From: Tolypothrix sp. PCC 7712
GTDB lineage: Bacteria > Cyanobacteriota > Cyanobacteriia > Cyanobacteriales > Nostocaceae
Reading direction: 5' to 3'
NCBI RefSeq assembly: GCF_025860405.1
Contig: NZ_CP063785.1
Location: forward strand, 4,216,001-4,280,000
DNA: 64,000 bases
Shown here: piece after piece, positions 33,550 through 42,661 of the stretch
Numbering within the stretch: position 1 is the stretch's first letter
Layout: each line of letters opens with the position of its first letter
Made by a program: the position numbers and the translations under genes
Notes under the pieces: generated by a model
Database searches by the model: none
The model's input: only the letters and a program-made list of their open reading frames with translations
Told to the model about the DNA's origin: nothing

Positions 33550-35190
33550 TTAAATGTTAGACTTTACAAGTCTTGACGCACACACCACCTCCATGCGAGA
33601 GAAGAGACTCTGACGCACAAATTGCAGATGGCTACCATAATTAATTATGGGGAGGTGTCCCCTGGGAGATGAGGTATTAAAAGTAGGATCTATATATTTG
33701 GAAGTAAATACTTCTTTCTTCCATCCAACAAGAATTTTAAGCTTTTCCCAGGCTTCTCTATAATTTTGGCCATCTAACTTACCGCCAACACTAAAGTAAA
33801 TTTCCTTCTGTACACTGAAGCCAAAGTGACCATCACTGTATTTCACCCACAAACTGTCAATTGTGCGTAAGTCAGCGCCAGGGAAATTTAAGAGTGCGTC
33901 TTGGGTAAACGTGCCCTTTTCTGTTCTTTCTATAGCCTGAAGCATCACCCTACAGGTTTCTATATCGGCTTCCTTCCATTTCCCTGCGGCTAGCAAGTCG
34001 CGTAGTTTGGTATAGTCTACGCCTTTTTCTGAACTGAGGTCATCTTCGGTTGTTGGCGGTTCCAAGGTAATGTTTTTTGCCGTTTTTTCCTCCCCGCTTT
34101 TCTGAATCTGAGGCGTTGGGGGTGCGATAACTCTTGTCTCAATTTGTTCAATATCCTCATCTCTGAGTTGCAAAAGTTGCTGTAGCCGCTTCAACTCTTG
34201 CCTTGTATACTGACTCAGCGTACCTTCATCCTCAACCGCCTCAATTAGCGCTTCTGCGTATTCCTGTAGATTTTCTTGATACTTGCGGTAAGGTTCTAAA
34301 ACTTCATTTTCAATTTGATCTGCTACCTCAACTGACAAACCCAATTCATTTTGCCTACGCTTGAGAATGCGGCGACCTATAAGCGAAATCTTACCATCTC
34401 TTACACATCGCCCTACTTCCTTACGGTACTCCAATTGCGGATCGCCTATGGGAGCTTTCGCTAACTTTATTTTAAAACCCTCTTTTACAGCATAAATTTC
34501 TGGCTTCATTGCCGGCGCTGCTTCCTGCACCTTTTTTCGCGCATATTCATGCAGTTCATCTACAGAAATCATGCCATCGTTATCGGTGTCAGCTGCACCT
34601 TTCTCAATTCCTTCTACAATGTAGCGGGTGTAAACCGATAAGTCTGCTCCTTCTTGTTCAAAAGAATATTGAGTAGCCGTGGAAGAAGTAAGTACCACCC
34701 GTCCTTCTCCTCCCAGTTGGTTTTTAATATCTACAGTATTATCGTCTTTCGCCTTCATTCCTTCAGCAAAAGCACCGCTAAAGCAACAGTCAAGAATAAT
34801 TACCTGTCGCCGAGAACGGCTATTTTCCATCATCCCATGTATGAGGCTGGCAGCAGTGGCGGTAGTTTGAATGAGTCCGCTTTTGTGGTTTTTACGGGTT
34901 TGGCTAGTTGCTAAATATAATCTGCCAGCTTCATCTTTAATCCCGTGTCCAGAGAAATACAGTAATACTAAATCATCCTTTTCACGACCAGAAAACAAAG
35001 TTTCAATAGCTTCTTCCATTACCTGGCGTTGGGGATTTTCCAACACTGTAATATCAGCATCGGCAAAATCACCCATTTCTGAGTGCTGTAAGACTCGCTG
35101 CATTGCTTTCACATCTTGCACAGCGCCAGGTAAAGCATTTAACCCTGGTTGGTACTCACTAATTCCAATCAGCAATGCTAGCTTTGCCAT
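33550..35190 (-). CDS. caspase-like (orthocaspase) protease with EF-hand loop and C-terminal GUN4 domain
   Basis: A 546-residue protein. Residues 1-~235 form a C14-type caspase fold: ALLIGISEYQPGLNALPGA, catalytic His82 in YFSGHG, catalytic Cys136 in LDCCFSG. An EF-hand-like loop (D201 to E212, DTDNDGMISVDE) follows the p20/p10 core, suggesting Ca2+ control as in other metacaspases. Residues ~245-370 are helical and charged. Residues ~390-530 form a GUN4 domain (GVDYTKLRDLLAAGKWKEAD, LWVKYSDGHFGFSVQKEIY), a porphyrin-binding fold. It starts 8 bp after the EACC1-like gene on the same strand, so the two form an operon. Both catalytic residues are present, so activity is expected. Confidence 0.9.
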   Translation of the reverse strand: MAKLALLIGISEYQPGLNALPGAVQDVKAMQRVLQHSEMGDFADADITVLENPQRQVMEEAIETLFSGREKDDLVLLYFSGHGIKDEAGRLYLATSQTRKNHKSGLIQTTATAASLIHGMMENSRSRRQVIILDCCFSGAFAEGMKAKDDNTVDIKNQLGGEGRVVLTSSTATQYSFEQEGADLSVYTRYIVEGIEKGAADTDNDGMISVDELHEYARKKVQEAAPAMKPEIYAVKEGFKIKLAKAPIGDPQLEYRKEVGRCVRDGKISLIGRRILKRRQNELGLSVEVADQIENEVLEPYRKYQENLQEYAEALIEAVEDEGTLSQYTRQELKRLQQLLQLRDEDIEQIETRVIAPPTPQIQKSGEEKTAKNITLEPPTTEDDLSSEKGVDYTKLRDLLAAGKWKEADIETCRVMLQAIERTEKGTFTQDALLNFPGADLRTIDSLWVKYSDGHFGFSVQKEIYFSVGGKLDGQNYREAWEKLKILVGWKKEVFTSKYIDPTFNTSSPRGHLPIINYGSHLQFVRQSLFSRMEVVCASRLVKSNI

Positions 35191-35198
35191 CTACCTAT

Positions 35199-35591
35199 CT
35201 ACACCTTTGTAATTTCTTGTATAGCATTTACTGCTGCTTCTAACTCTTGACGGCTGCTGGCTTTGACTTTAACTTTCTTGCTTTCACCGCTTTCTTTGGT
35301 CAATTCTAGTTCTATTTCAATAGGTTTGTTACCTAAACGGTCAGTGAGAAAACCCCAAACTTGCTTGACGCTTTCCGATTTCACTAAAGCAACCAATTTA
35401 CCTACAACATAGCCTGTGATTGATTTACTTCCCACTGGCGCATCGATTTTAGCTTCTCGGTTAACTTCTTCTACCTCATCAAGTTCTTTCATTTGACTCA
35501 GAAGCCTTTCGACTTCTTGGTCTTTTTCCTCTTCGTCTAAATCCGGGTCAATAAAGGTAATTGTCAGCTTAATATCTGATATGTCTGCCAT
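35199..35591 (-). CDS. EACC1-like partner of the caspase (effector-associated constant component)
   Basis: A 130-residue soluble protein. The N-terminal half is beta/acidic (ISDIKLTITFIDPDLDEEEK); a middle helical stretch (SITGYVVGKLVALVKSESVK) leads to strands IEIELELTKESGESKKVKVK and a final helix (SRQELEAAVNAIQEIT). The arrangement, with a Gly-containing hydrophobic middle and a strand-helix tail, matches what I know of EACC1, a small component found next to caspase or trypsin effectors in NTPase-centred bacterial conflict systems. It is translated just upstream of the caspase gene (8-bp gap). The family call is tentative. Confidence 0.55.
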   Translation of the reverse strand: MADISDIKLTITFIDPDLDEEEKDQEVERLLSQMKELDEVEEVNREAKIDAPVGSKSITGYVVGKLVALVKSESVKQVWGFLTDRLGNKPIEIELELTKESGESKKVKVKASSRQELEAAVNAIQEITKV

Positions 35592-35748
35592 AGTGAGTAT
35601 TTGGTGATTTTGAATACCAAGATTTAAGATAATGTATTTTTACTGAGAATTAAGCCCAGTTTACTGTAAATACATCAAGACTCAGGTTGATAATTCCGTA
35701 AATCGGCAGCAAGTAGTGGCGTGGAAACATATTAGCTGTGTCAGTCCC

Positions 35749-35850
35749 CTAGTAGTCTGCCAAAGTTTTTTTGACAGGCGGGGGAAAGGCTAAGGGGAAA
35801 AGGGTAAAGGTTTAGAACCCTTCCCCTTTGCCCTTTTCCCTTTCCCCAAT
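35749..35850. repeat. right-truncated copy of the CTAGTAGT hairpin element
   Basis: The left end CTAGTAGTCTGCCAAAG and purine arm GGGGAAAAGGGTAAAGG with its pyrimidine partner CCCTTCCCCTTTGCCC are as in 3465-3601, but the right TIR is absent. The rest of 35592-35969 contains no gene. Confidence 0.6.
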
Positions 35851-35969
35851 CTACACCGCACCAGCAAAAATTTCAGTTGTCGCGCAGCGCAACGCACCGT
35901 CAAAGATTAAAAGCGATAACTTCGTTAAGCTCCGCTAACGCATTACCAATGAAGAAATACACTCAGGTA

Positions 35970-36191
35970 TTATGCGGATTTTTGATCGGCGCTACTTTCA
36001 ATGTGACGACGCAAAACAGCGTTGATGAGAGTTTTATATTCTGAGCCTTGAGCTTGAAACCAAGCTATTACATCTGGGTCTAATTGAATCAAATTTTTAG
36101 CTTGAGCCGCCGGAATTCGCAATGTTGCTTTTTCAAAAAATTCATCAGTTAATGGCGGAATATCTGAATAATCAATGTCGTCATCTAACAT
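35970..36191 (-). CDS. BrnA-type antitoxin (orphan)
   Basis: A 73-residue protein: acidic N-terminus (MLDDDIDYSDIPPLTDEFFE), then the BrnA-like core DPDVIAWFQAQGSEYKTLIN followed by AVLRRHIE, a ribbon-helix-helix-type DNA-binding and dimerisation segment. BrnA normally pairs with the BrnT RNase toxin encoded just upstream; no BrnT-like frame is present on either side. It may be a stand-alone repressor or the surviving half of a toxin-antitoxin pair. It sits between the caspase operon and the LRR genes, transcribed toward the former. Confidence 0.75.
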   Translation of the reverse strand: MLDDDIDYSDIPPLTDEFFEKATLRIPAAQAKNLIQLDPDVIAWFQAQGSEYKTLINAVLRRHIESSADQKSA

Positions 36192-36352
36192 GGACTCTAA
36201 CGCACTTCTTAACGAAGGCTATAAACGAAAATAGAGAAAGGTTAAGCATTAACTTGACACGGACAAAAAATGCTGTGCTATTTTTTACATAAAAATTGCC
36301 GTAATTTAGAATATTTTGCTACTATTTGGCTAATAGTTCAGCGATTTCGCTA

Positions 36353-37012
36353 ATGACCGAGAAAGAACTGCTACAGGTAATTGAAAAAGCTGTAATAGAA
36401 GGTGTAACAAAATTAGACCTTTCACGTAAAAATTTAACGGCTTTACCGCCTGAAATTGGTAAGCTGGTCAACTTGCGATCGCTCGGCCTCAGCAATAATC
36501 AACTGAGCAGTCTGCCAGTGCAATTTGGACAACTGCTCAACTTGCAAACTCTCAACCTCAGCAATAATCAACTGAGCAGTCTACCAAGTGAATTTGGTCA
36601 ACTGCTCAACTTGGAATATCTCAACCTCAGGGATAATCAACTGAGCAATCTACCAGCGGAATTTGGACAACTGCTCAACTTGCAATCCCTCGGCCTCGAC
36701 AGTAATCAACTGAGCAGTCTGCCTGCGGAATTCGGAAAACTGCTCAACTTGCGATGGCTTGACCTCAGCAATAATCAACTAAGCACTCTGCCTGCGGAAT
36801 TTGGACAACTGCTCAACTTGCAATCCCTCAAACTCAGCAATAATCAACTAAGCACTCTGCCTGAGGAAATCAGGAACTTAGCAAATCTGATCAAGCTAGA
36901 TCTGCGGAGAAATCCAGTCCCCATTCCACCTGAGATTTTAGGGAGCGACAATTTATCAGAAGATCCAGGTGATGTAAATGAAATCCTCGATTTTTATTTT
37001 CGGTCAAAGTAA
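36353..37012 (+). CDS. stand-alone leucine-rich-repeat protein
   Basis: 219 residues from ATG 36353 (MTEKELLQVIEKAVIEGVTK); an in-frame TTG at 36326 would add 9. An N-terminal cap is followed by about six 23-residue LRRs (pattern LPxEFGQLLNLxxLxLSxNQLSS) and a C-terminal cap (RRNPVPIPPEILGS, EILDFYF). The N-terminus and upstream DNA (TTTGGCTAATAGTTCAGC) are near-identical to those of the Roco gene that follows, so it arose by partial duplication. It lacks ROC, COR and CHAT domains and could bind the same partners as the big protein. No clear SD. Confidence 0.85.
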   Translation: MTEKELLQVIEKAVIEGVTKLDLSRKNLTALPPEIGKLVNLRSLGLSNNQLSSLPVQFGQLLNLQTLNLSNNQLSSLPSEFGQLLNLEYLNLRDNQLSNLPAEFGQLLNLQSLGLDSNQLSSLPAEFGKLLNLRWLDLSNNQLSTLPAEFGQLLNLQSLKLSNNQLSTLPEEIRNLANLIKLDLRRNPVPIPPEILGSDNLSEDPGDVNEILDFYFRSK

Positions 37013-37175
37013 GTAAATTTGGGAAAACACAAAGTAGGGTGTGTTGTCGTTCAGCCCAACGCACCATCGAAATATTAAAATAGGTACGAGCAATGCTGTG
37101 ACATTATTTACAGAATAATTGCAGTAATTTAGAATAATTTGATATTATTTGGCTAATAGTTCAGCAATTTGGCTC

Positions 37176-40100
37176 ATGACCGAGGCAAAACTGCTACAGG
37201 TAATTAAACAAGCCTCAATAGAAGGCGTAACAGAACTTGACCTCTCTGGTAACAATTTGACGGTCTTACCGCCTGAAATTGGCAAGCTGACTCAACTAAA
37301 AAAGTTAATTCTCGGCAACTACAGAATTGGGGACAACCTAAGTGCTTTACCTGTAGAAATTGGATTGCTCAATCAACGTGAAGAACGTCAAATTATTGAT
37401 AATCGCTTAACCAGTCTGCTTAGGGAAATTAGACAACGGGTAAACTTGCAATCGCTCTACCTGGGCAGTCATCAACTTAGCAGTCTACCACCGGAAATTG
37501 GACAACTAGTCAACTTGCAATCGCTCTACCTGGGCAGTCATCAACTTAGCAGTCTGCCAAGTGAAATTGGACAACTAGTCAACTTGCAATCGCTCTACCT
37601 GGGCAATAATCAACTCAGCAGTCTGCCAAGTGAAATTGGACAACTAGTCAACTTGCAATCGCTCTACCTGGGCAATAATCAACTCAGCAGTCTACCACCG
37701 GAAATTGGACAACTAGTCAACTTGCAATCGCTCTACCTGGGCAATAATCAACTCAGCAGTCTGCCAAGTGAAATTGGACAACTAGTCAACTTGCAATCGC
37801 TCTACCTGGGCAATAATCAACTCAGCAGTCTACCACCGGAAATTGGACAACTGCTCAACTTAGACTTGCTCGACTTGAGCATTAATCAACTCAGCAGTCT
37901 GCCAAGTGAAATTGGACAACTAGTCAACTTGCAATCGCTCTACCTGGGCAGTAATCAATTCAGCAGTCTACTACCGGAAATTGGACAACTGCTCAACTTG
38001 CAAACGCTCGACCTCAACATTAATCAACTCAGCAGTCTGCCACTGGAAATTGGACAACTGCTCAACTTAGATTTGCTCGAACTGGGCAATAATCAACTCA
38101 GCAGTCTGCCAAGTGAAATTGGACAACTAGTCAAATTGCGATCGCTTTCCCTGGGCAATAATCAACTCAGCAGTCTGCCAAGTGAAATTGGACAACTAGT
38201 CAAATTGCGATCGCTCTACCTGGGCAATAATCAACTCAGCAGTCTACCACCGGAAATTGGACAACTAGTCAACTTGCAATCGCTCTACCTGGGCAATAAT
38301 CAACTCAGCAGTCTACCACCGGAAATTGGACAACTAGTCAACTTGCAATCGCTCTCCCTGGGCAGCAATCAACTCAGCAGTCTACCACCGGAAATTGGAC
38401 AACTGCTCAACTTGCAATCGCTCTACCTGGGCAGCAATCAACTCAGCAGTCTACCACCGGAAATTGGACAACTGGTCAACTTGCGATCGCTCTACCTAAG
38501 CAGCAATCAACTCAGCAGTCTGCCACTGGAAATTGGACAACTGGTCAACTTGCAATCGCTCTACCTGAGAAGTAATCAATTCAGCAGTCTGCCACCGGAA
38601 ATTGGACAACTAGTCAATCTGCAAACCCTAGAACTCGAAGACAACGAATTAATAACACTTCCGCCAGAAATCCGAGAAAATGGATTAAGAGCAATTCTTA
38701 ACTTTTATAAACAACAACTAGAACAAGAAAGTGAAGACCTCTACGAAGCAAAATTCTTGATTATTGGCGAAGGAGGAGCAGGTAAAACTTCTTTAGCTAA
38801 GAAAATAAAAAATGAAAGTTACGAACTCCAGCAGGATGAAAAATCAACTGAAGGCATTGAGGTAATCCGGTGGGACTTCATACAGCCTAATGGTAAAGAC
38901 TTTCGTGTTAATATTTGGGACTTTGGCGGTCAAGAAATCTACCATCAAACCCATCAGTTTTTCCTCACCAAACGTTCTCTCTATGCTTTAGTTGCTGATA
39001 CTCGCAAAGAAAACACAGACTTTTACTGGTGGCTGAAAGTCGTTGAACTCTTAAGTGAAAATAGCCCAGTTATCATCATAAAAAATGAAAAACAAGACCG
39101 TCAATGCGAAGTTAATGAGCGCCAATTGCGTGGAGAATTCACTAATTTAAAAGAAGCTCTGTCCAGCAACTTAGCCACTAATCGCGGTTTACTAGAGATT
39201 AAACAAGCTATTCAAAACTATATCAGCAGACTTCCCCATGTCGGCACACATCTGCCAAAACTCTGGGTAAAAGTCCGTTCTGCTTTAGAAAATGACTCCG
39301 GCAACTACATTAGCTTTTACGAATACAAAAACCTTTGCCGAGATAATAATTTAACTGACGATAAATATCAGCTGGATCTGAGTCGCTATCTGCACGACCT
39401 CGGTGTTTGCCTACACTTTCAAGACGATTCTACACTGAAACACTATGTCATCCTCAAACCAGAATGGGCAACTACTGCTGTCTACAAAGTGTTAGACAAT
39501 AAAAACGTTAAGCAAAATCTGGGACGTTTCACCCAGGAAAATCTTCAAGATATTTGGCAAGATAGGCAATATGCTGATATGCAAGATGAACTGCTGCAAT
39601 TAATGATGCGGTTCAAACTTTGCTACCCAATTCCTAATAGTCCCAACAATTATATTGCCCCGCAACTACTCGATATTGACCAACCTGAATATAGTTGGGA
39701 CGAAACTAATAACCTAATTTTGCGCTATGAATACAAGTTTATGCCCAAGGGTATTATTACCCGCTTTATTGTAGAAACACACCCTTGGATTGAAAAACAA
39801 AAAATCGTTTGGCGAAGCGGTGTTGTCCTCAACAAAGACCAAACTCGCGCAGAAGTGATTGAAAATTATCACCAAAGAGAAATTAAAATCCGTGTAGTAG
39901 GAAATCGTAAAAAAGAATTGCTAGCTGTTGTTACTCATGAATTAGATAAAATCCATCAATCTTTTGAGCGTTTGCAGTATGATACTCTTGTTCCTTGTAA
40001 TTGCAACCAGTGTGAAGGAAGCCCAACACCTCATTCCTATCCATTAGAAAATTTGTATAAGCGCTTAAAAGCTGGTCGCTATCAAATTGAGTGCGAAAAC

Positions 40101-41303
40101 AGCTATGAAATGGTCGATGTCCGCAGGTTAATTGATGATGTTAATTTGCCACCTGTGGAAGCAGAACATCAATTTAATCCCCAAGTTGCACCACTACAAA
40201 AAGAACTATCTAAAGCAAAAGTTGAATCATTACAAAATCAAGCGATGATTAATTATCATGATTTTCAAATATTAGTAACAGCAGACCGCAAAATTCGCGC
40301 TTCCTCAGAACAAGGTGACGAGTGGGGCGAATTGCGATTAGAAATGAATAAAATTAAGCTGTCATTAAAACTGCTGGAGTCCCGTCAAACAGATAGCGAT
40401 TTGCTCAAAGCATTAGGCGGCGAACTCTACCAAGCACTATTCCCCACTAAGATTCACGGAAGATTACAAGCGACAATCGCAGGCGCACAGGCGAATAATT
40501 ACGAGGTACGCTTACGCCTAGTATTTGAATCTCCCGAATTAGCCGCCCTCCCTTGGGAATTTCTCTATGATGAGGCTACTAACACTTTCCTGGCAAACAA
40601 TACTCAAACTGTACTTTCGCGTTATGTTGACGTTCCCCTACAAAAGCGCGAACTCAAAGCCGCAAGTCAACCGCTTAAAGTGCTGCTAGTCATCTCCAGC
40701 CCAAGTAACTTACCGCCATTAGATGTTGCTGGAGAAGAACGCCTCATCCGTGATGCACTGGCAAAGCACATAGATGCAGGCACAATTGAGTTAGATGTGC
40801 TACATCAAGCAACCAGAAGTAATATCTCTCAAAAGCTACGCGAAAAGCCTTACAATGTTTTCCATTTCATTGGTCATGGTAAATTTGAGAACAACAAAGG
40901 CTGTATTGCCTTAGTAGATACCGATGGCAAATATAAATTATTAGATGATGAGGGTTTTGCCAACTTCTTCTTAGGTAACCGCAGCTTAGGTTTAGCTGTA
41001 CTAAATTCCTGTCAAGGTGCGGCTGTATCTTCCAATCAAGCATTTGCAGGTATCGCACCCAACCTAGTACGCCGAGGCATCCCTGCTGTAGTTGCTATGC
41101 AATACGAAATCCTCGACACTACAGCCAAGTTGTTTGCTGATGAATTTTATCGCACTCTTGCTCTAGGCTGGCCTGTAGATGCAGCGATACAAACCACCCG
41201 CAACGCTATTTCAATGGAAGTCGGCTTAGATAAACCTGACTTTGCAACACCAGTGCTTTATATGCGCGCCAAGGATGGAATTATTTTGGCTAAAGAAGTA
41301 TGA
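37176..41303 (+). CDS. LRR-ROC-COR-CHAT protein (Roco GTPase fused to caspase-like CHAT domain)
   Basis: 1375 residues from ATG 37176 (TTG 37149 would add 9). Order: N-cap; about 20 LRRs (~residues 20-510), 17 of them an unbroken 23-residue array; ROC GTPase with P-loop IIGEGGAGKTSLAKK (~527-541), switch WDFGGQEIYHQ and KNEKQD; COR dimerisation region (~680-960); linker; CHAT protease (~1080-1375) with FHFIGHG (His ~1234) and LNSCQGA (Cys ~1279). The likely role is ligand sensing by LRRs, GTP-driven switching and activation of a caspase-like protease, i.e. a STAND-type conflict or cell-death effector. All catalytic motifs are intact. Downstream is a truncated MITE. Confidence 0.93.
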   Translation: MTEAKLLQVIKQASIEGVTELDLSGNNLTVLPPEIGKLTQLKKLILGNYRIGDNLSALPVEIGLLNQREERQIIDNRLTSLLREIRQRVNLQSLYLGSHQLSSLPPEIGQLVNLQSLYLGSHQLSSLPSEIGQLVNLQSLYLGNNQLSSLPSEIGQLVNLQSLYLGNNQLSSLPPEIGQLVNLQSLYLGNNQLSSLPSEIGQLVNLQSLYLGNNQLSSLPPEIGQLLNLDLLDLSINQLSSLPSEIGQLVNLQSLYLGSNQFSSLLPEIGQLLNLQTLDLNINQLSSLPLEIGQLLNLDLLELGNNQLSSLPSEIGQLVKLRSLSLGNNQLSSLPSEIGQLVKLRSLYLGNNQLSSLPPEIGQLVNLQSLYLGNNQLSSLPPEIGQLVNLQSLSLGSNQLSSLPPEIGQLLNLQSLYLGSNQLSSLPPEIGQLVNLRSLYLSSNQLSSLPLEIGQLVNLQSLYLRSNQFSSLPPEIGQLVNLQTLELEDNELITLPPEIRENGLRAILNFYKQQLEQESEDLYEAKFLIIGEGGAGKTSLAKKIKNESYELQQDEKSTEGIEVIRWDFIQPNGKDFRVNIWDFGGQEIYHQTHQFFLTKRSLYALVADTRKENTDFYWWLKVVELLSENSPVIIIKNEKQDRQCEVNERQLRGEFTNLKEALSSNLATNRGLLEIKQAIQNYISRLPHVGTHLPKLWVKVRSALENDSGNYISFYEYKNLCRDNNLTDDKYQLDLSRYLHDLGVCLHFQDDSTLKHYVILKPEWATTAVYKVLDNKNVKQNLGRFTQENLQDIWQDRQYADMQDELLQLMMRFKLCYPIPNSPNNYIAPQLLDIDQPEYSWDETNNLILRYEYKFMPKGIITRFIVETHPWIEKQKIVWRSGVVLNKDQTRAEVIENYHQREIKIRVVGNRKKELLAVVTHELDKIHQSFERLQYDTLVPCNCNQCEGSPTPHSYPLENLYKRLKAGRYQIECENSYEMVDVRRLIDDVNLPPVEAEHQFNPQVAPLQKELSKAKVESLQNQAMINYHDFQILVTADRKIRASSEQGDEWGELRLEMNKIKLSLKLLESRQTDSDLLKALGGELYQALFPTKIHGRLQATIAGAQANNYEVRLRLVFESPELAALPWEFLYDEATNTFLANNTQTVLSRYVDVPLQKRELKAASQPLKVLLVISSPSNLPPLDVAGEERLIRDALAKHIDAGTIELDVLHQATRSNISQKLREKPYNVFHFIGHGKFENNKGCIALVDTDGKYKLLDDEGFANFFLGNRSLGLAVLNSCQGAAVSSNQAFAGIAPNLVRRGIPAVVAMQYEILDTTAKLFADEFYRTLALGWPVDAAIQTTRNAISMEVGLDKPDFATPVLYMRAKDGIILAKEV
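37494..38666 (+). repeat. 17 head-to-tail 69-bp units encoding LRRs
   Basis: The units begin GAAATTGGACAACTAGTCAA and keep exact 69-bp spacing (37494 + 17 x 69 = 38667). Several are identical or differ by one or two bases, so the array can expand or contract by recombination without breaking the frame. Confidence 0.93.
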
Positions 41304-41390
41304 AGTGTAAAGGCTAAAAGATAAAAAAGAAACTCTACATACAAAGTATTTCACGTAAATTAATTACACGCGTAGGGGCACGGCATTGCC

Positions 41391-41546
41391 CATTGGTGTC
41401 AAATTAAGCTAAAAGCGATATAGGGCGGGCGTTGTACAAATACCTCGCGCCCTCATCCCCTAACCCCTTCTCCCGCAGGAGAAGGGGAACTAAATCTCTG
41501 GCTCCCTTCTCCCCGTGGGAGAGGGGCTGGGGGTGAGGGCGAAACT
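41391..41546. mobile_element. right-truncated copy of the 196-bp MITE
   Basis: It starts CATTGGTGTCAAATTAA and carries both inner hairpins but stops at GAGGGCGAAAC without the right TIR. It is preceded by GTAGGGGCACGGCATTGCC, a half of the dispersed palindrome. It fills the spacer between the convergent Roco gene and the next gene. Confidence 0.85.
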
Positions 41547-41569
41547 ACTGAAGATTTACTTTTCAGACT

Positions 41570-41899
41570 TCATCCTTGGAACTTCAGCCTTTTCACCCAG
41601 TGTCTTTGCCAAAGAATCGTGGCTAAGTTAATGAATAAACAAGTCATCGCCAGACATAACAAGATATAAGTTGGCAGCATCACTACACCAACTTCAAACC
41701 AAGTATATACGTGCCATACCATGATTAAAGCAAAAATGCTAGCAATTCCCGCCGATTGCCATACTTGATGTGATGGGCGATGAATTACCGTCAAGATAAT
41801 TGTCAAGATTGTAGCTAATAGGTTTGCAGGGACAAGAAACGCACAAATACTGACGCAGTTGGCGCGAGAGAACTCAGCTAAGGTGTGGAAATCGAGCAT
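41570..41899 (-). CDS. small hypothetical membrane protein
   Basis: 109 residues from ATG 41899 (MLDFHTLAEFSRANCVSICA). The frame is open 32 codons further up, but the extension is not protein-like. Three transmembrane helices are apparent: ~14-36 (VSICAFLVPANLLATILTII), ~46-64 (AGIASIFALIMVWHVYTWF) and ~70-92. It ends with a basic tail (RHWVKRLKFQG) after the last helix. No family recognised. It is convergent with the Roco-CHAT gene. Confidence 0.65.
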   Translation of the reverse strand: MLDFHTLAEFSRANCVSICAFLVPANLLATILTIILTVIHRPSHQVWQSAGIASIFALIMVWHVYTWFEVGVVMLPTYILLCLAMTCLFINLATILWQRHWVKRLKFQG

Positions 41900-42088
41900 C
41901 AAGTTGTTGGGATAATGTTCGCTTATACTAACAAATTTAATATATTTCAAAATAATTGAACTAACCTTAGCATGATATGAGAGTGAAGGAATCAATTGTG
42001 TAACATAATTTAAATTAATTACAGTATTTAAAAATGTTAATCAAATCATGAATTATTTTGATGGTGGGTAATCCCCACCATCACCAAA

Positions 42089-42490
42089 TCATCCCATCAA
42101 AATTACTGTATCAATGACGTGAATTACACCATTATCAGCTTCGATATCGGCTGCTAAAACTGTGGCGTTTTTCACTTCAAATCCGTCAGAACAATCAATT
42201 TTAATCGGTGAACCTTCCACAGAAGTAACTGTTCCAAGTTTTGCTAAGTCAGCCTGCATCAGCTTTCCAGGCACTACATGAAATTTTAAAATCCTTGTTA
42301 ACTGAGGAATATTTTGCACTAGAGTTTGAATAGTTCCTGCTGGTAACTTAGCAAAAGCATCATCAGTAGGAGCAAACACAGTAAACGGCCCAGGACTTTT
42401 TAATGTCTCTACTAAACCAGCAGCTTGTACAGCAGTTACTAAGGTTTTAAACGCGTCATTGCTAACGGCAATATCTACAATATCAGCCAT
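42089..42490 (-). CDS. fasciclin (FAS1) domain protein
   Basis: 133 residues, a single FAS1 domain starting MADIVDIAVSNDAFKTLVTA. H1 box PFTVFAPTDDAFAKLPAGT and H2 region IEADNGVIHVIDTVILMG are intact; the protein ends directly after H2. There is no signal peptide. It is close to the FAS1 gene at 22019-22447 but not identical (it uses FHVVPGKL instead of YHVASGDV). Presumed adhesion or stress-related function. Confidence 0.92.
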   Translation of the reverse strand: MADIVDIAVSNDAFKTLVTAVQAAGLVETLKSPGPFTVFAPTDDAFAKLPAGTIQTLVQNIPQLTRILKFHVVPGKLMQADLAKLGTVTSVEGSPIKIDCSDGFEVKNATVLAADIEADNGVIHVIDTVILMG

Positions 42491-42661
42491 TTATTTATCC
42501 TATATTTGTGTATGTCATCATAAAGGATAGTAAACCATTTTTAAGTTTTATTACACAAGCTGAGTAAAAAATTAGGTGCAATTATATAACACTTACACGC
42601 GAGTGTATTCTTGTTAGGTATCTCTTGATGATCAGCATAGAAAAATATCATTGTAGGTAAA

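Noticed and set aside
34654..35212. Plus-strand open frames opposite the caspase gene
   Set aside because: Shadows of the caspase coding sequence, without SD or recognisable domains.
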